The notes: generated by a model not told the origin, from the letters alone. DNA of 64,000 nt from Nocardiopsis sinuspersici (GCA_008638415.1 VWVT01000012.1:1-64000); one strand, 5' to 3'; numbered from the stretch's first letter, positions 16,553-25,532 are shown. A program made the numbers and translations.

Positions 16553-16573
16553 CGATATATCTTTGAGCTATCG
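16553..16573 (+). promoter_or_regulatory. Candidate PadR operator/promoter
   Basis: CGATA (16553-16557) and TATCG (16569-16573) form a dyad in an A/T-rich island 50 bases before the padR-like gene. PadR proteins often bind ATATC-rich dyads in their own promoters. Confidence 0.5.
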
Positions 16574-16623
16574 AAACACAGGATGACAGTCTCTGTGTGT
16601 CGCTATTTGCGAAGGAGAACACC

Positions 16624-17445
16624 ATGAGCGCCATGGCACTTCCCGGCCCCTGGTCCTGGGACGCGCGCGGCCCGCGCCGTGCGCGCCGCCCCTGGGGCCG
16701 GCGCTCCGACACCGCCCGCTCCGGGCGTCCCGGGCGCCACGGAACCGGACACCGCGGAAACGGGCACGGCGGTGAGCGGGCCGAGTTCGGACCGGTCCCG
16801 CCCGAGCCCCCGACGCCGCCCGGGGTCCCGCCGTGGGGAGGCGGGCAGTTCGGGCCCGGCCACCCCTTCGGCGGCTTCGGCCCCGGCGGGGGTCTCGGCC
16901 CCGGCGGAGGACGCGGCGGGCGCGGCGGAGGTAGGCGCGGGGGCGGACACCGCGCCAAGCGGGGCGACGTGCGCACCGGCATCCTGCTGCTGCTCGCCGA
17001 GGAGCCGCGCAGCGGGTACGAGATCATCCGCGAGGGCCGCGACCGCAGCGGCGGCATGTGGCGGCCCAGCCCCGGCTCCGTCTACCCCATGCTCCAGCAG
17101 TTGGAGGACGAGGGCCTGGTAGCCCGGCAGAAGGGCGAGGGGCGGCGGCGCCCCTACGCGCTCACCGAGGAGGGCGCCGCCCACCTGGAGGAGCACGGCG
17201 CCGGCCTCACCCCGCCCTGGGATGCGGGCGCCGACGCCTACGCCGACAGCCGGTCCCGGTACGAGGAGGTCGGCGCGCTGGCCTACCAGCTCACCGCCGC
17301 CGCGGCACAGGTCGCCCAGGCGGGCAGCGCCGACCAGTTGGAGCGCGCCAAGCGCCTCCTCGCCGAGACCAGGCGGGGCCTGTACCTGATCCTCGCCGAG
17401 GAGGACGAGGACCCCGGGGGCGGGGACGACGACACCGGGCTCTGA
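16624..17445 (+). CDS. PadR-family transcriptional regulator
   Basis: 273 residues. The first ~115 are Pro/Gly/Arg-rich and probably disordered. The PadR winged HTH (about 118-195) reads RGDVRTGILLLLAEEPRSGYEIIRE, SPGSVYPMLQQLEDEGLV and RRRPYALTEEGAAHLEEHG. A C-terminal helical dimerisation region follows (about 205-265). GAAGGAGAAC precedes ATG 16624, and a CGATA/TATCG dyad lies just upstream, suggesting self-repression. No adjacent transporter shares the transcript, so the target is unknown. Confidence 0.9.
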   Translation: MSAMALPGPWSWDARGPRRARRPWGRRSDTARSGRPGRHGTGHRGNGHGGERAEFGPVPPEPPTPPGVPPWGGGQFGPGHPFGGFGPGGGLGPGGGRGGRGGGRRGGGHRAKRGDVRTGILLLLAEEPRSGYEIIREGRDRSGGMWRPSPGSVYPMLQQLEDEGLVARQKGEGRRRPYALTEEGAAHLEEHGAGLTPPWDAGADAYADSRSRYEEVGALAYQLTAAAAQVAQAGSADQLERAKRLLAETRRGLYLILAEEDEDPGGGDDDTGL

Positions 17446-17456
17446 ACCGCACCAGT

Positions 17457-17487
17457 GGCGCCCGCGACGTACCCGTCCGCGGGCGCC
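17457..17487. terminator. Hairpin after the PadR gene
   Basis: GGCGCCCGCG (17457-17466) pairs with 17478-17487, loop 11, directly after the padR-like stop at 17445. Confidence 0.6.
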
Positions 17488-17660
17488 GCGCCTGCTCCTC
17501 CGGGCGCTCCCGCTCCACGCTCCGCGCGCGGGAGCCGACACGTGTCAGGAGGTGTGCGGCACCTCGGCGTGCCGCATCCCGTGCACGGTGGTGGTCCGGT
17601 CGAGGAAGTCGGCAGCCGCCCGGCCCCCTGAGCACTCGTGCCGGTGGCCGGGCGCGGTGC

Positions 17661-17762
17661 GGCCTACTCGCCGGTGGTGCCGTCGGCGAGTTCGCGCAGG
17701 AGGTCCAGGTGGCCGTTGTGGCGGGCGGTCTCCTCGATCATGTGCAGCAGCACCCAGCGCAG
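17661..17762 (-). repeat. 102-bp perfect repeat, copy A
   Basis: Identical to 18327-18428 (offset 666 bp). It encodes the last 33 residues of both DinB-like paralogues plus three bases past the stop. Confidence 0.95.
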
Positions 17763-18197
17763 CGTGGTGGGGTCCTCGTCCTGACGCGGTGAGGCCGCCA
17801 CGGCGTCCAGCTCCAGCTTGGCGGTGATCTCGCGCGAGCGGGCGCACTGGTCCTCGTACTCGTCGAGCAGCCGGCCCAGGGGTACCTCCCCGCCCCTGCG
17901 CCACTCGGCGTCCGGGTCCTGCGGGGTGGCGTAGCCCTGATCGGGCAGCCCCATCAGGACCATCTCGAACCAGGCGTGCTCCACCCACCGCAGATGGGAC
18001 ACGACGGCGCCCACGCTCATCAGCGGCGACGTCGGCAGGGGCGTCGCCACGGCGTGCTCGGCGGACAGGTCCGCGCACTTGGCGTGGACCGTGGCCCGGT
18101 GCCACTCCAGCCACGTGGTGAGCATCGTGCGCTCGTCGGCCGACTTGGGCGGGGCCACGCGGCCGGGCACGGACGGGGATGCGTTCTCATCGCTCAT
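17664..18197 (-). CDS. DinB/DUF664-family protein (copy A)
   Basis: 177 residues of the DinB-like four-helix-bundle superfamily, DUF664 type: RTMLTTWLEWHRATVHAKCADLS, LPTSPLMSVGAVVSHLRWVEHAWFEMV, DEYEDQCARSREITAKL, LRWVLLHMIEETARHNGHLDLLREL. Three His (in SHLRWVEHAW and ARHNGH) fit the usual metal triad. Many actinomycete members are thought to be thiol (mycothiol)-dependent transferases; the substrate is unknown. GGAGAA lies before ATG 18197. It is downstream of and parallel to its paralogue at 18330. Confidence 0.88.
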   Translation of the reverse strand: MSDENASPSVPGRVAPPKSADERTMLTTWLEWHRATVHAKCADLSAEHAVATPLPTSPLMSVGAVVSHLRWVEHAWFEMVLMGLPDQGYATPQDPDAEWRRGGEVPLGRLLDEYEDQCARSREITAKLELDAVAASPRQDEDPTTLRWVLLHMIEETARHNGHLDLLRELADGTTGE

Positions 18198-18326
18198 TCG
18201 GGCATTCTCCCGTTCACAGGGTCCGGCATCCACCGGTTTCACGAATCTCGGCGGGCCGCTTCCGCCCGGAGGGCGACAAGGGCACCGGTGGAGCGCGGTC
18301 CGCGCCACCCGACGCCGTGGAGGACG

Positions 18327-18428
18327 GGCCTACTCGCCGGTGGTGCCGTCGGCGAGTTCGCGCAGGAGGTCCAGGTGGCCGTTGTGGCGGGCGGTCTCCT
18401 CGATCATGTGCAGCAGCACCCAGCGCAG
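18327..18428 (-). repeat. 102-bp perfect repeat, copy B
   Basis: Identical to 17661-17762. Upstream coding sequence is much less alike, so the 3' end appears recently homogenised. Confidence 0.95.
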
Positions 18429-18860
18429 GGTCGGTTGGGGGCGGGTCCGCCGCGCGCCCGAGCCCAGTTCCAGCTTGGCGGTGATCTCGCGCGAGCGGGC
18501 GCACTGGTCCCCGTACTCGTCGAGCAGCCGGCCCAGGGGCAGTTCCGCGCCCAGACGCCACTCGGCGTCCGGGTCCTCCTCGCTGTAGGGGGCCAGGTCC
18601 GGCTGGTTGAGCATCACGGCCTCGAACCAGAACGCCTCCACCCAGCGCAGGTGGCACACCACACCGCCCACCGTCATCAGGGGGGAGGTCGGCAGCGGCG
18701 CCCTCGAGGACAGGTCCGGGGACAGCCCGGCGCACTTGGCGTGGACCGTGGCGCGGTGCCAGTCCAGCCAACTGGTGAGCATGGTGCGCTCGTCGGCGGC
18801 CATGGGCGGGTCGACACGCTGGGGCGCGGGGGCGGCCGGGGGACTGCTCTCGTCACTCAT
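18330..18860 (-). CDS. DinB/DUF664-family protein (copy B)
   Basis: 176 residues, paralogous to the gene downstream: RTMLTSWLDWHRATVHAKCAGLS, LPTSPLMTVGGVVCHLRWVEAFWFEAV, and the identical C-terminus LRWVLLHMIEETARHNGH. The second His of copy A's SHLRWVEH is replaced (CHLRWVEA), but the likely metal His residues CH and ARHNGH remain. The first ~20 residues differ. GGAGAATACCGGC precedes ATG 18860. Probably a tandem duplication with divergent substrate pocket; function not known. Confidence 0.88.
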   Translation of the reverse strand: MSDESSPPAAPAPQRVDPPMAADERTMLTSWLDWHRATVHAKCAGLSPDLSSRAPLPTSPLMTVGGVVCHLRWVEAFWFEAVMLNQPDLAPYSEEDPDAEWRLGAELPLGRLLDEYGDQCARSREITAKLELGSGARRTRPQPTLRWVLLHMIEETARHNGHLDLLRELADGTTGE

Positions 18861-18940
18861 GCCGGTATTCTCCGTTCCGGCCGTGCCCGTATCCACTGGT
18901 TTTTCTCACAGGCCGGGGCGGGGCGGAGAGAGTGGGGGAG

Positions 18941-19687
18941 ATGGCGGACCAGAAGCGGTCGGGCACGTCGGCGGTGAAGCGCCAGTCGGCGGCGGGGGCG
19001 TGTGTCCTGGGGGCGCTGCTCCTGCTGGGCGCGCTCCTGGGCCCCCTGTGGTGGCAGATCGCGCCCCGGGCGGAGGGCGCCGCCCTGGGCGGAGGCGAGG
19101 TCTTCACCGGTACCACCGAGGCCGTCTTCGCGGGGGAGGGCTACTTCGTCCTCATCACCGGCCTGGCTGGCCTGGTCACCGGCTACACCGCCTACATGGC
19201 CCAGTTCCCTCTGGCCCGCCGCCGCTTCCAGGACCTGCGCATGGCCTGCCTGGTCGCGGGCTGCCTGGGCTCGCTGGGCGGGGCTCTGCTCACGTGGCGC
19301 ACCGGCGTGGCCCTGGACGGCCCGGCGCACGCCGCCGTGGCCGCCGCCGAGCGCGGCGCCACCGTCCAGACCGGGCTCCAGCTCGACGCGACCGCCTTCC
19401 TCCTGGTCTGGCCGCTGCTGTTCGTCCTGCAGTACGGGCTGCTCGACGCGATCAGCTTCGTGCGCCGCGACCAGCCCGGTGTACCCGACCCCGTGCCCGG
19501 ACCGGGCATGACGGAGCCGGAGCCGGAACCTGAGTCCGAGCCGGAACCGGAGACGGAGCCGGAGGCGGGTCCGGGACCGGAGCCGGGGGCGGACCCGCGA
19601 GGCACCGGTCCGCGCCCCGGCCAGGCACCGCCGGCCCGCCCGGTCCCGGCCGAGGACCGGGCGCGGCCGAAGGACCCTCCCCGCTGA
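18941..19687 (+). CDS. Four-helix membrane protein with acidic Pro-rich tail
   Basis: 248 residues from ATG 18941 (in-frame GTG 18932 is possible). Four predicted membrane segments: ACVLGALLLLGALLGPLWW, GYFVLITGLAGLVTGYTAY, MACLVAGCLGSLGGALLT and AFLLVWPLLFVLQYGLLDA. The topology and the extracytoplasmic loop resemble the DUF2567-type actinobacterial membrane proteins, a tentative call. The last ~70 residues are an E-P repeat (EPEPEPESEPEPETEPE) followed by Pro/Arg-rich sequence, probably cytoplasmic and disordered. Ends 12 bases from the stop of the convergent acyl-CoA synthetase. Confidence 0.8.
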   Translation: MADQKRSGTSAVKRQSAAGACVLGALLLLGALLGPLWWQIAPRAEGAALGGGEVFTGTTEAVFAGEGYFVLITGLAGLVTGYTAYMAQFPLARRRFQDLRMACLVAGCLGSLGGALLTWRTGVALDGPAHAAVAAAERGATVQTGLQLDATAFLLVWPLLFVLQYGLLDAISFVRRDQPGVPDPVPGPGMTEPEPEPESEPEPETEPEAGPGPEPGADPRGTGPRPGQAPPARPVPAEDRARPKDPPR

Positions 19688-19699
19688 TCCCGCACCGCC

Positions 19700-21568
19700 T
19701 CACAGGGTCTGGACTGTGTCCTCGTACATGCCGTCGAGCAGCTCCCGGTACTTGTCCTCGACCGCCCGCCGCCGCATCTTGAGGCTGGGCGTGATCTCGC
19801 CCTCCTCCACCGTCAGGTCGTTGGGCAGGATCGCGAACCTCTTGACGGTCTCGTGCCGGGGCAGCTCCCGGTTGAGCTCGTCGACGGCCTCCTGCACCAT
19901 CTCCCTGACCTTCGGCTCACGGGTCAGACCCGCGTAGTCGAGGCCGCCCAGGCCGTTGTCGGCCGCCCACGTGCCGATGGCCTCGGAGTCCAGGGCCACC
20001 AGCGCCACGCAGTAGGGGCGCCGGTCGCCGTGCACCACCAGGTTGCTCACGTAGGGGCACAGCGCCTTGAAGCGGCTCTCGATGCCCTGCGGCGCCACGT
20101 ACTTTCCGCCGGAGGTCTTGATCAGCTCCTTCTTGCGGTCGGTGATGCGCAGGTGCCCGCCCTCCAGGACGCCGATGTCGCCGGTGGCGAACCAGCCGTC
20201 CTCGGTGAGCACCTCCTCGGTGGCGCCGGACAGGTTGTGGTAGCCGCGCATCACGCCGCCGCCGCGGATGAGGACCTCGCCGTCCTCGGCGATCCTGACC
20301 TCGGTGCCCGGCATGGGCAGTCCGACCGTGCCGAACCTGACGTCGCCGGGCCGGTTGACGAATGTTCCGGCACTGGTCTCGGTGAGCCCGTACCCCTCCA
20401 GGATGGTGATCCCGGCACCGTAGAAGAACCGCCCGATGTCGGGGGACAGCGGCGCGCTGCCGGAGATGAGGAACTTCAGACGCCCGCCGAAGAGCGCCCG
20501 CAGCCTGGCGAACACGAGCCTGTCGGCGAGCTTGTGCTGTAGGGCCAGCAGGCCGGAGGGCTCCCCGCCCGACTCCCTCCGGCGCGCGACGCGGTCTCCC
20601 ACGCCCACGGCCCACCGGAAGACCCGGTACTTGGCCGCGCCGCCCTCCTTGGCCTGCAGGACCACCCGGTTGTAGACCTTCTCGAAGATGCGCGGGGCGG
20701 CGGCCATGAAGGTGGGACGCACGACGGCCAGGTTCTGCACGATCCTGTCGACCCGGCCGTCCACCGCGGTCTTGAACCCGATCCGCAGCTGGCTGACCTG
20801 CATGACCTTGCCGAAGACGTGCGCCAGCGGCAGCCACAGGTACTGCACGTCGTCGATGTTCATGAGGTCCCAGCCCTGCTGGCGCAGTTCGGTGTCCAGC
20901 TCCTCCATGGACCGGGCCTCGTAGAGCCAGTTCGCGTGGTCCAGGCGCACGCCCTTGGGCCTGCCGGTGGTACCGGAGGTGTAGATCAGCGTGGCCAGGT
21001 GGTCGGGCCGCACACCCGCCACCAGCTCCTCGAACAGGTCGGGCCGCTCGGCGTGCAGAGCGGCGCCCGTGGCCGCCAGCTCGTCGAGGGTCATCACCCA
21101 GTCGTCGTCACCGCCCGCGGCGCCCTCGAAGGCGATCACCTTGGACAGCCCCGGCATCTGGGCGCGCTGGGCGACCAGTTTGGCGACCTGCTCGTCGTCC
21201 TCGGCGAAGGCCACCATGCTGCCGGAGTCGGAGACGATGTAGGTGCAGTCGGGCGGGGTGGAGGAGGGGTAGATGGTCGTGGAGGCGCCGCCCGCGCACA
21301 GCACGGCCAGATCGGCCAGGATCCACTCGATCCGTGTGCTGGAGGCGATCGCGCACCGGGCCTGGGAGGTCACACCCAGGGAGTGCAGGCCCAGTGCGAG
21401 GTCGCGCACACGGTCACGGGTCTGGGACCAGGTGAGGGTCTCCCACTTCTCCTGGGCGCCGCCCGGGTCGGGGAGGGGGTAGCTGAAGGCCTCGGCGCCG
21501 CCGGACTCGGCGACGCGGGAGAGGAACATTCCGGGGACCGACTGGAAGGGGGATGCAGTGTTACCCAT
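19700..21568 (-). CDS. Long-chain acyl-CoA synthetase (AMP-forming)
   Basis: 622-residue adenylate-forming enzyme activating fatty acids with ATP and CoA. Motifs: P-loop-like TLIYTSGTTGRPKGV, GYGLTETSAG, WFATGDIGVLEGGHLRITDRKKELIKTSGGKYVAPQ and the invariant late Lys in GEITPSLKMRRR. The N-terminus and the LAHVFGKVMQ block fit the FadD15-type long-chain group. The start is ATG 21568, with TAGTTT six bases upstream, so possibly leaderless. Single leftward gene; chain-length range unknown. Confidence 0.93.
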   Translation of the reverse strand: MGNTASPFQSVPGMFLSRVAESGGAEAFSYPLPDPGGAQEKWETLTWSQTRDRVRDLALGLHSLGVTSQARCAIASSTRIEWILADLAVLCAGGASTTIYPSSTPPDCTYIVSDSGSMVAFAEDDEQVAKLVAQRAQMPGLSKVIAFEGAAGGDDDWVMTLDELAATGAALHAERPDLFEELVAGVRPDHLATLIYTSGTTGRPKGVRLDHANWLYEARSMEELDTELRQQGWDLMNIDDVQYLWLPLAHVFGKVMQVSQLRIGFKTAVDGRVDRIVQNLAVVRPTFMAAAPRIFEKVYNRVVLQAKEGGAAKYRVFRWAVGVGDRVARRRESGGEPSGLLALQHKLADRLVFARLRALFGGRLKFLISGSAPLSPDIGRFFYGAGITILEGYGLTETSAGTFVNRPGDVRFGTVGLPMPGTEVRIAEDGEVLIRGGGVMRGYHNLSGATEEVLTEDGWFATGDIGVLEGGHLRITDRKKELIKTSGGKYVAPQGIESRFKALCPYVSNLVVHGDRRPYCVALVALDSEAIGTWAADNGLGGLDYAGLTREPKVREMVQEAVDELNRELPRHETVKRFAILPNDLTVEEGEITPSLKMRRRAVEDKYRELLDGMYEDTVQTL

Positions 21569-21574
21569 GTCACG

Positions 21575-21580
21575 AAACTA
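21575..21580 (-). promoter_or_regulatory. Candidate leaderless -10 of the acyl-CoA synthetase
   Basis: Minus-strand TAGTTT, then six bases, then ATG 21568. A GGAG lies too far upstream for a good SD. Confidence 0.45.
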
Positions 21581-21750
21581 CTCCTGGGTAGGTGAGGCGG
21601 CAACAACGTGTGCGGGGCTTCGCCTCGCAGGATCTCCGCCGCGCCGCCCCGCCCCGCGCCGGCTCCCCCGGTGCCCGCCGTCCCGCTCCGGTTCCTCCCG
21701 TGCCCGCCGCCCCGGCCCCCGCCCCGGTCCTCCCGCGCCCGCGGCCCGGG

Positions 21751-22236
21751 TCAGGAGGAGCCGATCGGCGCGGTGACCGCCTCGGTGAGCTTGATCAGGT
21801 CCTGGGGCTTCAGTTCCATCTGCAACCCCCGCCGCCCGGCCGAGACGTAGACCGTGGACAGGACGGTCACCGATGCGTCGATCACGGTGCGCAGCCGCTT
21901 GCGCTGGCCCAGCGGGCTGATCCCGCCGCGCACGTATCCGGTGGCCCTCTCCGCCATGGCGGGGTCGGCCATGGAGGCCCTCTTGCCGCCGACCGCCGCG
22001 GCCAGCGCCTTGAGGTCGAGCGTGGTGCTGACGGGGACGACCCCCACGGTGAGCCGGCCGTCCACGTCGGCGATCAGGGTCTTGAAGACGTGCTCGCGGG
22101 GGACGCCCAGCGCGTCGGCGGCGTCGGTGCCGTAGGAGTGCCCGTCCGAGGCGGCGTCGACCTCGTAGGGATGCAGCGTGTACGTGGTCTTGGTCCGCCC
22201 CGCGGCCACGGTCGCGGGTGTGGCTTTTGCGCTCAT
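21751..22236 (-). CDS. ybaK: YbaK-type Cys-tRNA(Pro) deacylase
   Basis: 161-residue trans-editing deacylase of the INS/YbaK superfamily that hydrolyses mischarged Cys-tRNA(Pro). Diagnostic parts are the early YTLHPYEVD, LGVPREHVFKTLIADVDG with the catalytic Lys, VVPVSTTLDLKALA, GGKRASMADP and GGISPLGQRKRL. The start is ATG 22236, with GGAGAGG upstream. Alone between the acyl-CoA synthetase and the LON-domain gene, all leftward. Well-supported family; cellular load of editing inferred from the family. Confidence 0.93.
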   Translation of the reverse strand: MSAKATPATVAAGRTKTTYTLHPYEVDAASDGHSYGTDAADALGVPREHVFKTLIADVDGRLTVGVVPVSTTLDLKALAAAVGGKRASMADPAMAERATGYVRGGISPLGQRKRLRTVIDASVTVLSTVYVSAGRRGLQMELKPQDLIKLTEAVTAPIGSS

Positions 22237-22440
22237 CGAGTACCTGGTTCCTCTCCTGCGCGTGAACGCGCTGGTGCGTGCGTCACGAACACACCCGGGT
22301 CGAAGCCCCGGGCACGCGGCACCGGTTCGCACAGCAGGCTAGGTGACCAGAGCCGCGAGTGCGTGGGGGGACGTGCGGGAAAGGTGGTGTTTTCGCCGTC
22401 CCAAGCCGATCTCGGGACCTTTGTCCCATGTCCCACGCCC

Positions 22441-23217
22441 TCAGTTGAACGAGACTCCGTTGTCGAGGAAGGGGCCCGCGGGGAGGTTGGGCAGTGTGGG
22501 AGCGGCCACGATGCGGTTCTCCCTGCGCAGGAACCGGGCGGTGACGGCCAGCCGGGTCGCTGCGTCCTCCGCCTCCAGCAGCCGCTGCTTCTCCGACTGG
22601 TCCAGGACCGTGGAGGCGGCCACGCTGTAGGACAGCGCGATGGGGTCCTTGGGCAGGTCCGGCGAGGCGTCCGGCGACATCCCGATCGACGCCAGGCGCT
22701 GGGAGTAGGTCGTGAACAGGTCCCTCACCCGCTCGGCGTGCTCCTCGACGTCCGGGCCCAGCGGCTCGGGCAGGAGGGCCACCGACGCCGTCGAGTACTC
22801 CTCCGGCGATGAGGCGTCCACCTCGGCCATGTCGGTGATGGCGAACCGCGCGCCGCCCTCCACGACCAGGTCGTAGCGGCCGTCCTCGTAGGTGCGCACG
22901 TCGCGGACCAGCGCGGTGCACCCGGTCGTGCTCACCCGGGGCAGCGAGGTTCCCGCGCCGCCGGTGACGGGGACCCCGGTGTCCGCGCCCTCCGCGCTCT
23001 GCCCGGACTCGGAGGCCACCTCGTGGCCCAACTCGATCCACACCACCCCGAACCGGCGGGGCCCGCGCTCGGGACCGGTCAGCTCACCCTGGGCGAGGGT
23101 GGGGCCGAGCAGTTCCGAGACCAGGTGGCGGTACCGCCGCTCGAAGACGTGCAGGGGGACGGTCATGCCGGGGAACAGCACGGTGTTCAACGGGAAGATG
23201 GGCAGGGCCAAGGGCAT
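22441..23217 (-). CDS. LON substrate-binding-domain protein
   Basis: 258 residues starting MPLALPIFPLNTVLFPGM and VPLHVFERRYRHL, the hallmark of the N-terminal substrate-binding domain of Lon protease. It continues with RFGVVWIELGHE, GCTALVRDVRTYEDGRYDLVVEGGARF and a C-terminal helical part to IVAAPTLPNLPAG. There is no AAA+ or protease domain, so it is a stand-alone LON-domain protein, common in actinomycetes, function unclear (possibly protein quality control). CATACT six bases before ATG 23217 resembles a leaderless promoter with one mismatch. Confidence 0.9.
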   Translation of the reverse strand: MPLALPIFPLNTVLFPGMTVPLHVFERRYRHLVSELLGPTLAQGELTGPERGPRRFGVVWIELGHEVASESGQSAEGADTGVPVTGGAGTSLPRVSTTGCTALVRDVRTYEDGRYDLVVEGGARFAITDMAEVDASSPEEYSTASVALLPEPLGPDVEEHAERVRDLFTTYSQRLASIGMSPDASPDLPKDPIALSYSVAASTVLDQSEKQRLLEAEDAATRLAVTARFLRRENRIVAAPTLPNLPAGPFLDNGVSFN

Positions 23218-23392
23218 GGTCCCAGTATGCCCCTCATGCCGGGAACGCGGGCGCCGGCGGCACGCCCGGCGCGGGATTTACCGTGGTGGGCCGCCGACGG
23301 CCTCCCGGCGGTGTCCCACACGGAGCGGCCCGGGCCCGGCGCCCGTGTTCCCCCCTCTTGGAACGGGCGCCCGGGTCCCGGGCCGTGGGAGC

Positions 23393-23410
23393 GGCCGCCC
23401 GGAGGCGGCC
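23393..23410 (-). terminator. Short hairpin after the ferritin gene
   Basis: GGCCGCC/GGCGGCC with a 4-base loop, 18 bases past the ferritin stop. Short but stable; the surrounding GC-rich stretch offers competing folds. Confidence 0.4.
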
Positions 23411-23427
23411 CGTGGTCAGGTCCCGCC

Positions 23428-23988
23428 TCAGGAGACGGAGGGGCCGGCGGTGCCGGGCGCGCCCTGGCCGCCGTTGTCCTCACTGGGCATGTCGCGGGCG
23501 ACGAAGGTCTCCACGTCGAACAGGTTGCCGTTGGAGCGGTCCACCACGTTGAGAAGAGTGGACATCTTGGCGACCTCCTCGGTCTGCTCCTGGATGAACC
23601 ACTGCAGGAACTGCTCGCCGGTGTAGTCGTCCTCGTCGCGGGCGACCTTGGCCAGCCGGTGGAACTGGTCGGTCACCTCACGCTCCTGGCGCAGGGCCAG
23701 GGCGACCAGGTCGCGGGTGGCGAAGAAATCGGTCTCGATCTCGTCGATGCCCGGCAGGGCGAAGGAAACGTCGTTGTCCAGGAGGAACCGCACGATCATC
23801 ATCGCGTGGTCGCGCTCCTCCAGGGCCTGCTCGTAGAAGACCCGCGCCAACTGGGGCAGGTCCTGGTCGTCGAACCAGGCGGCGATGGCCACGTACTGGT
23901 GGGAGGCCGTGAACTCGTGCCGCACCTGGTCGACCAGGAGACGGTGGAACTTGGAAAGGCCGATATCGCTGCTCTTGCTCGAAGTCAT
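23428..23988 (-). CDS. Ferritin
   Basis: 186-residue non-haem ferritin that oxidises Fe(II) and stores it in a 24-mer shell. The four-helix bundle shows ferroxidase residues in LVDQVRHEFTASHQYVAIAAWF and YEQALEERDHAMM (E, E, H) and in LRQEREVTDQF and FLQWFIQEQTEEV. The tail after residue 165 is acidic and Gly-rich. Start at ATG 23988 by family length (an in-frame ATG at 24006 adds six residues). The 5' region is A/T-rich and carries two candidate iron-regulator boxes, as at mycobacterial bfrB, where IdeR activates under iron plenty. Confidence 0.93.
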   Translation of the reverse strand: MTSSKSSDIGLSKFHRLLVDQVRHEFTASHQYVAIAAWFDDQDLPQLARVFYEQALEERDHAMMIVRFLLDNDVSFALPGIDEIETDFFATRDLVALALRQEREVTDQFHRLAKVARDEDDYTGEQFLQWFIQEQTEEVAKMSTLLNVVDRSNGNLFDVETFVARDMPSEDNGGQGAPGTAGPSVS

Positions 23989-24043
23989 GGCTCCACGATA
24001 ACGCATGAAAAAGCTTTTTGCGAAACGTGTGCTGCGCTCATTA

Positions 24044-24062
24044 ATTTGTTAGGCAAGCCTTT
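24044..24062 (-). promoter_or_regulatory. Candidate IdeR/DmdR iron box 1 (ferritin)
   Basis: Minus strand AAAGGCTTGCCTAACAAAT matches the 19-bp IdeR consensus (TTAGGTTAGSCTAACCTAA) at 12 positions by my alignment, 56 bases before the ferritin start. Confidence 0.55.
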
Positions 24063-24073
24063 CTGAAGATTAA

Positions 24074-24092
24074 TAAGGTTAGGTGTCCCAAA
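24074..24092 (-). promoter_or_regulatory. Candidate IdeR/DmdR iron box 2 (ferritin)
   Basis: Minus strand TTTGGGACACCTAACCTTA matches the IdeR consensus at about 13 positions, three helical turns from box 1. A weaker third TTAGG half lies near 24094. Confidence 0.55.
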
Positions 24093-24224
24093 CTTAGGCG
24101 AAGCTTAATAGTGGCCTTTGTCGCGCCCTGTTCTCCCGTGACCCGGGGGACGTGTCCCCGCCGGTGGAGCCGGTGTGGTGTCCATCATCCGGACAACACC
24201 ACCCACTGAATGGGCGCCTCCCCC

Positions 24225-24230
24225 TAGACT
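24225..24230 (+). promoter_or_regulatory. Leaderless -10 of the his operon
   Basis: TAGACT, then six bases, then GTG 24237, with no SD. Strong leaderless pattern. Confidence 0.6.
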
Positions 24231-24236
24231 GGGACC

Positions 24237-25532
24237 GTGATCAGTCGAATCGACCTCCGAGGCACCCAGGGCGACCCCCGCCAGGCCCTTCCGCGCGCGG
24301 AACTGGACGTGGCAGCCGCCGTTGACCGAGTACGTCCCATCTGCGAGGACGTACGCCATCGCGGGGTCGAGGCGCTGACCGAACTCACCGAACGCTTCGA
24401 CGGCGTGCGCCTGACCGACATCCGCGTCCCCAAGACCGCGATCGACGCCGCCCTGGCCGACCTCGACCCCTCCGTGCGCGCAGCGCTGGAGGAGTCCGTC
24501 CGCCGCGCCCGCGCGGTACACCGCGACCAGCGCCGCACCGACCACACCACCCAGGTCGTGCCCGGGGGCACCGTCACCGAGAAGTGGATCCCCGTCGACC
24601 GCGTCGGCCTCTACGTGCCGGGCGGCCGGGCCGTCTACCCCTCCAGCGTCGTCATGAACGTCGTCCCCGCCCAGGAGGCGGGGGTGCGCTCCCTCGCGGT
24701 GACCTCGCCGCCCCAGAGCGAGTTCGGCGGACTGCCGCACCCGACCATCCTCGCCGCCTGCGCCCTGCTCGGCGTCGACGAGGTCTACGCCGTCGGCGGC
24801 GCCCAGGCCGTGGCCATGTTCGCCCACGGCGCGGGCCCCTGCGAGCGCACCGACATGGTCACCGGCCCCGGCAACATCTGGGTGGCCGCGGCCAAACGCC
24901 TGCTCAAGGGCGTCATCGGCATCGACGCCGAGGCCGGTCCCACCGAGATCGCGATCCTCGCCGACGCCACCGCGAACGCCGACTACGTCGCCGCCGACCT
25001 GATCAGCCAGGCCGAGCACGACGTCGTCGCCGCCTCCGTCCTGGTCACCCCGGACGAGGCCCTGGCCGAGGCGGTCACCCAGCGCCTCGCCCTCCGTGTG
25101 GAGGCCACCAAGCACAGCGACCGCGTCCGCGAGGCCCTGTCCGGCCCGCAGTCCGGCATCGCCCTGGTCGACGACCTCGACCACGGCCTCGCCGTCGTCG
25201 ACGCCTACGCCGCCGAGCACCTGGAGATCATGACCGCCGACGCGGCCGCGTGGGCCGCGCGCGTGCGCAACGCGGGCGCGGTCTTCGTCGGCGACTTCTC
25301 ACCGGTCTCCCTCGGCGACTACGCCGCCGGGTCCAACCACGTACTGCCCACCGGCGGCTGCGCCTGCCACACCGGCGGCCTGAGCGTGCAGACCTTCCTG
25401 CGCGGGGTGCACATCGTCGAGTACGACCGTGATGCGTTGGCCGACGTCGCCCACCACGTCATCACCCTGGCCAACGCCGAGGACCTGCCCGCACACGGCG
25501 AGGCCGTCGCCGCGCGCACGGACCAGGCCTGA
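24237..25532 (+). CDS. hisD: Histidinol dehydrogenase
   Basis: Last two steps of histidine synthesis: NAD-dependent oxidation of histidinol to histidine, Zn-dependent. 431 residues with [68 protein letters not shown] (metal/catalytic residues) and [10 protein letters not shown]. First gene of hisD-C-B-x-H-priA-F. GTG 24237 is the start by its leaderless promoter. It runs divergently from the ferritin gene across a shared 248-bp region. Confidence 0.97.
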   Translation: MISRIDLRGTQGDPRQALPRAELDVAAAVDRVRPICEDVRHRGVEALTELTERFDGVRLTDIRVPKTAIDAALADLDPSVRAALEESVRRARAVHRDQRRTDHTTQVVPGGTVTEKWIPVDRVGLYVPGGRAVYPSSVVMNVVPAQEAGVRSLAVTSPPQSEFGGLPHPTILAACALLGVDEVYAVGGAQAVAMFAHGAGPCERTDMVTGPGNIWVAAAKRLLKGVIGIDAEAGPTEIAILADATANADYVAADLISQAEHDVVAASVLVTPDEALAEAVTQRLALRVEATKHSDRVREALSGPQSGIALVDDLDHGLAVVDAYAAEHLEIMTADAAAWAARVRNAGAVFVGDFSPVSLGDYAAGSNHVLPTGGCACHTGGLSVQTFLRGVHIVEYDRDALADVAHHVITLANAEDLPAHGEAVAARTDQA

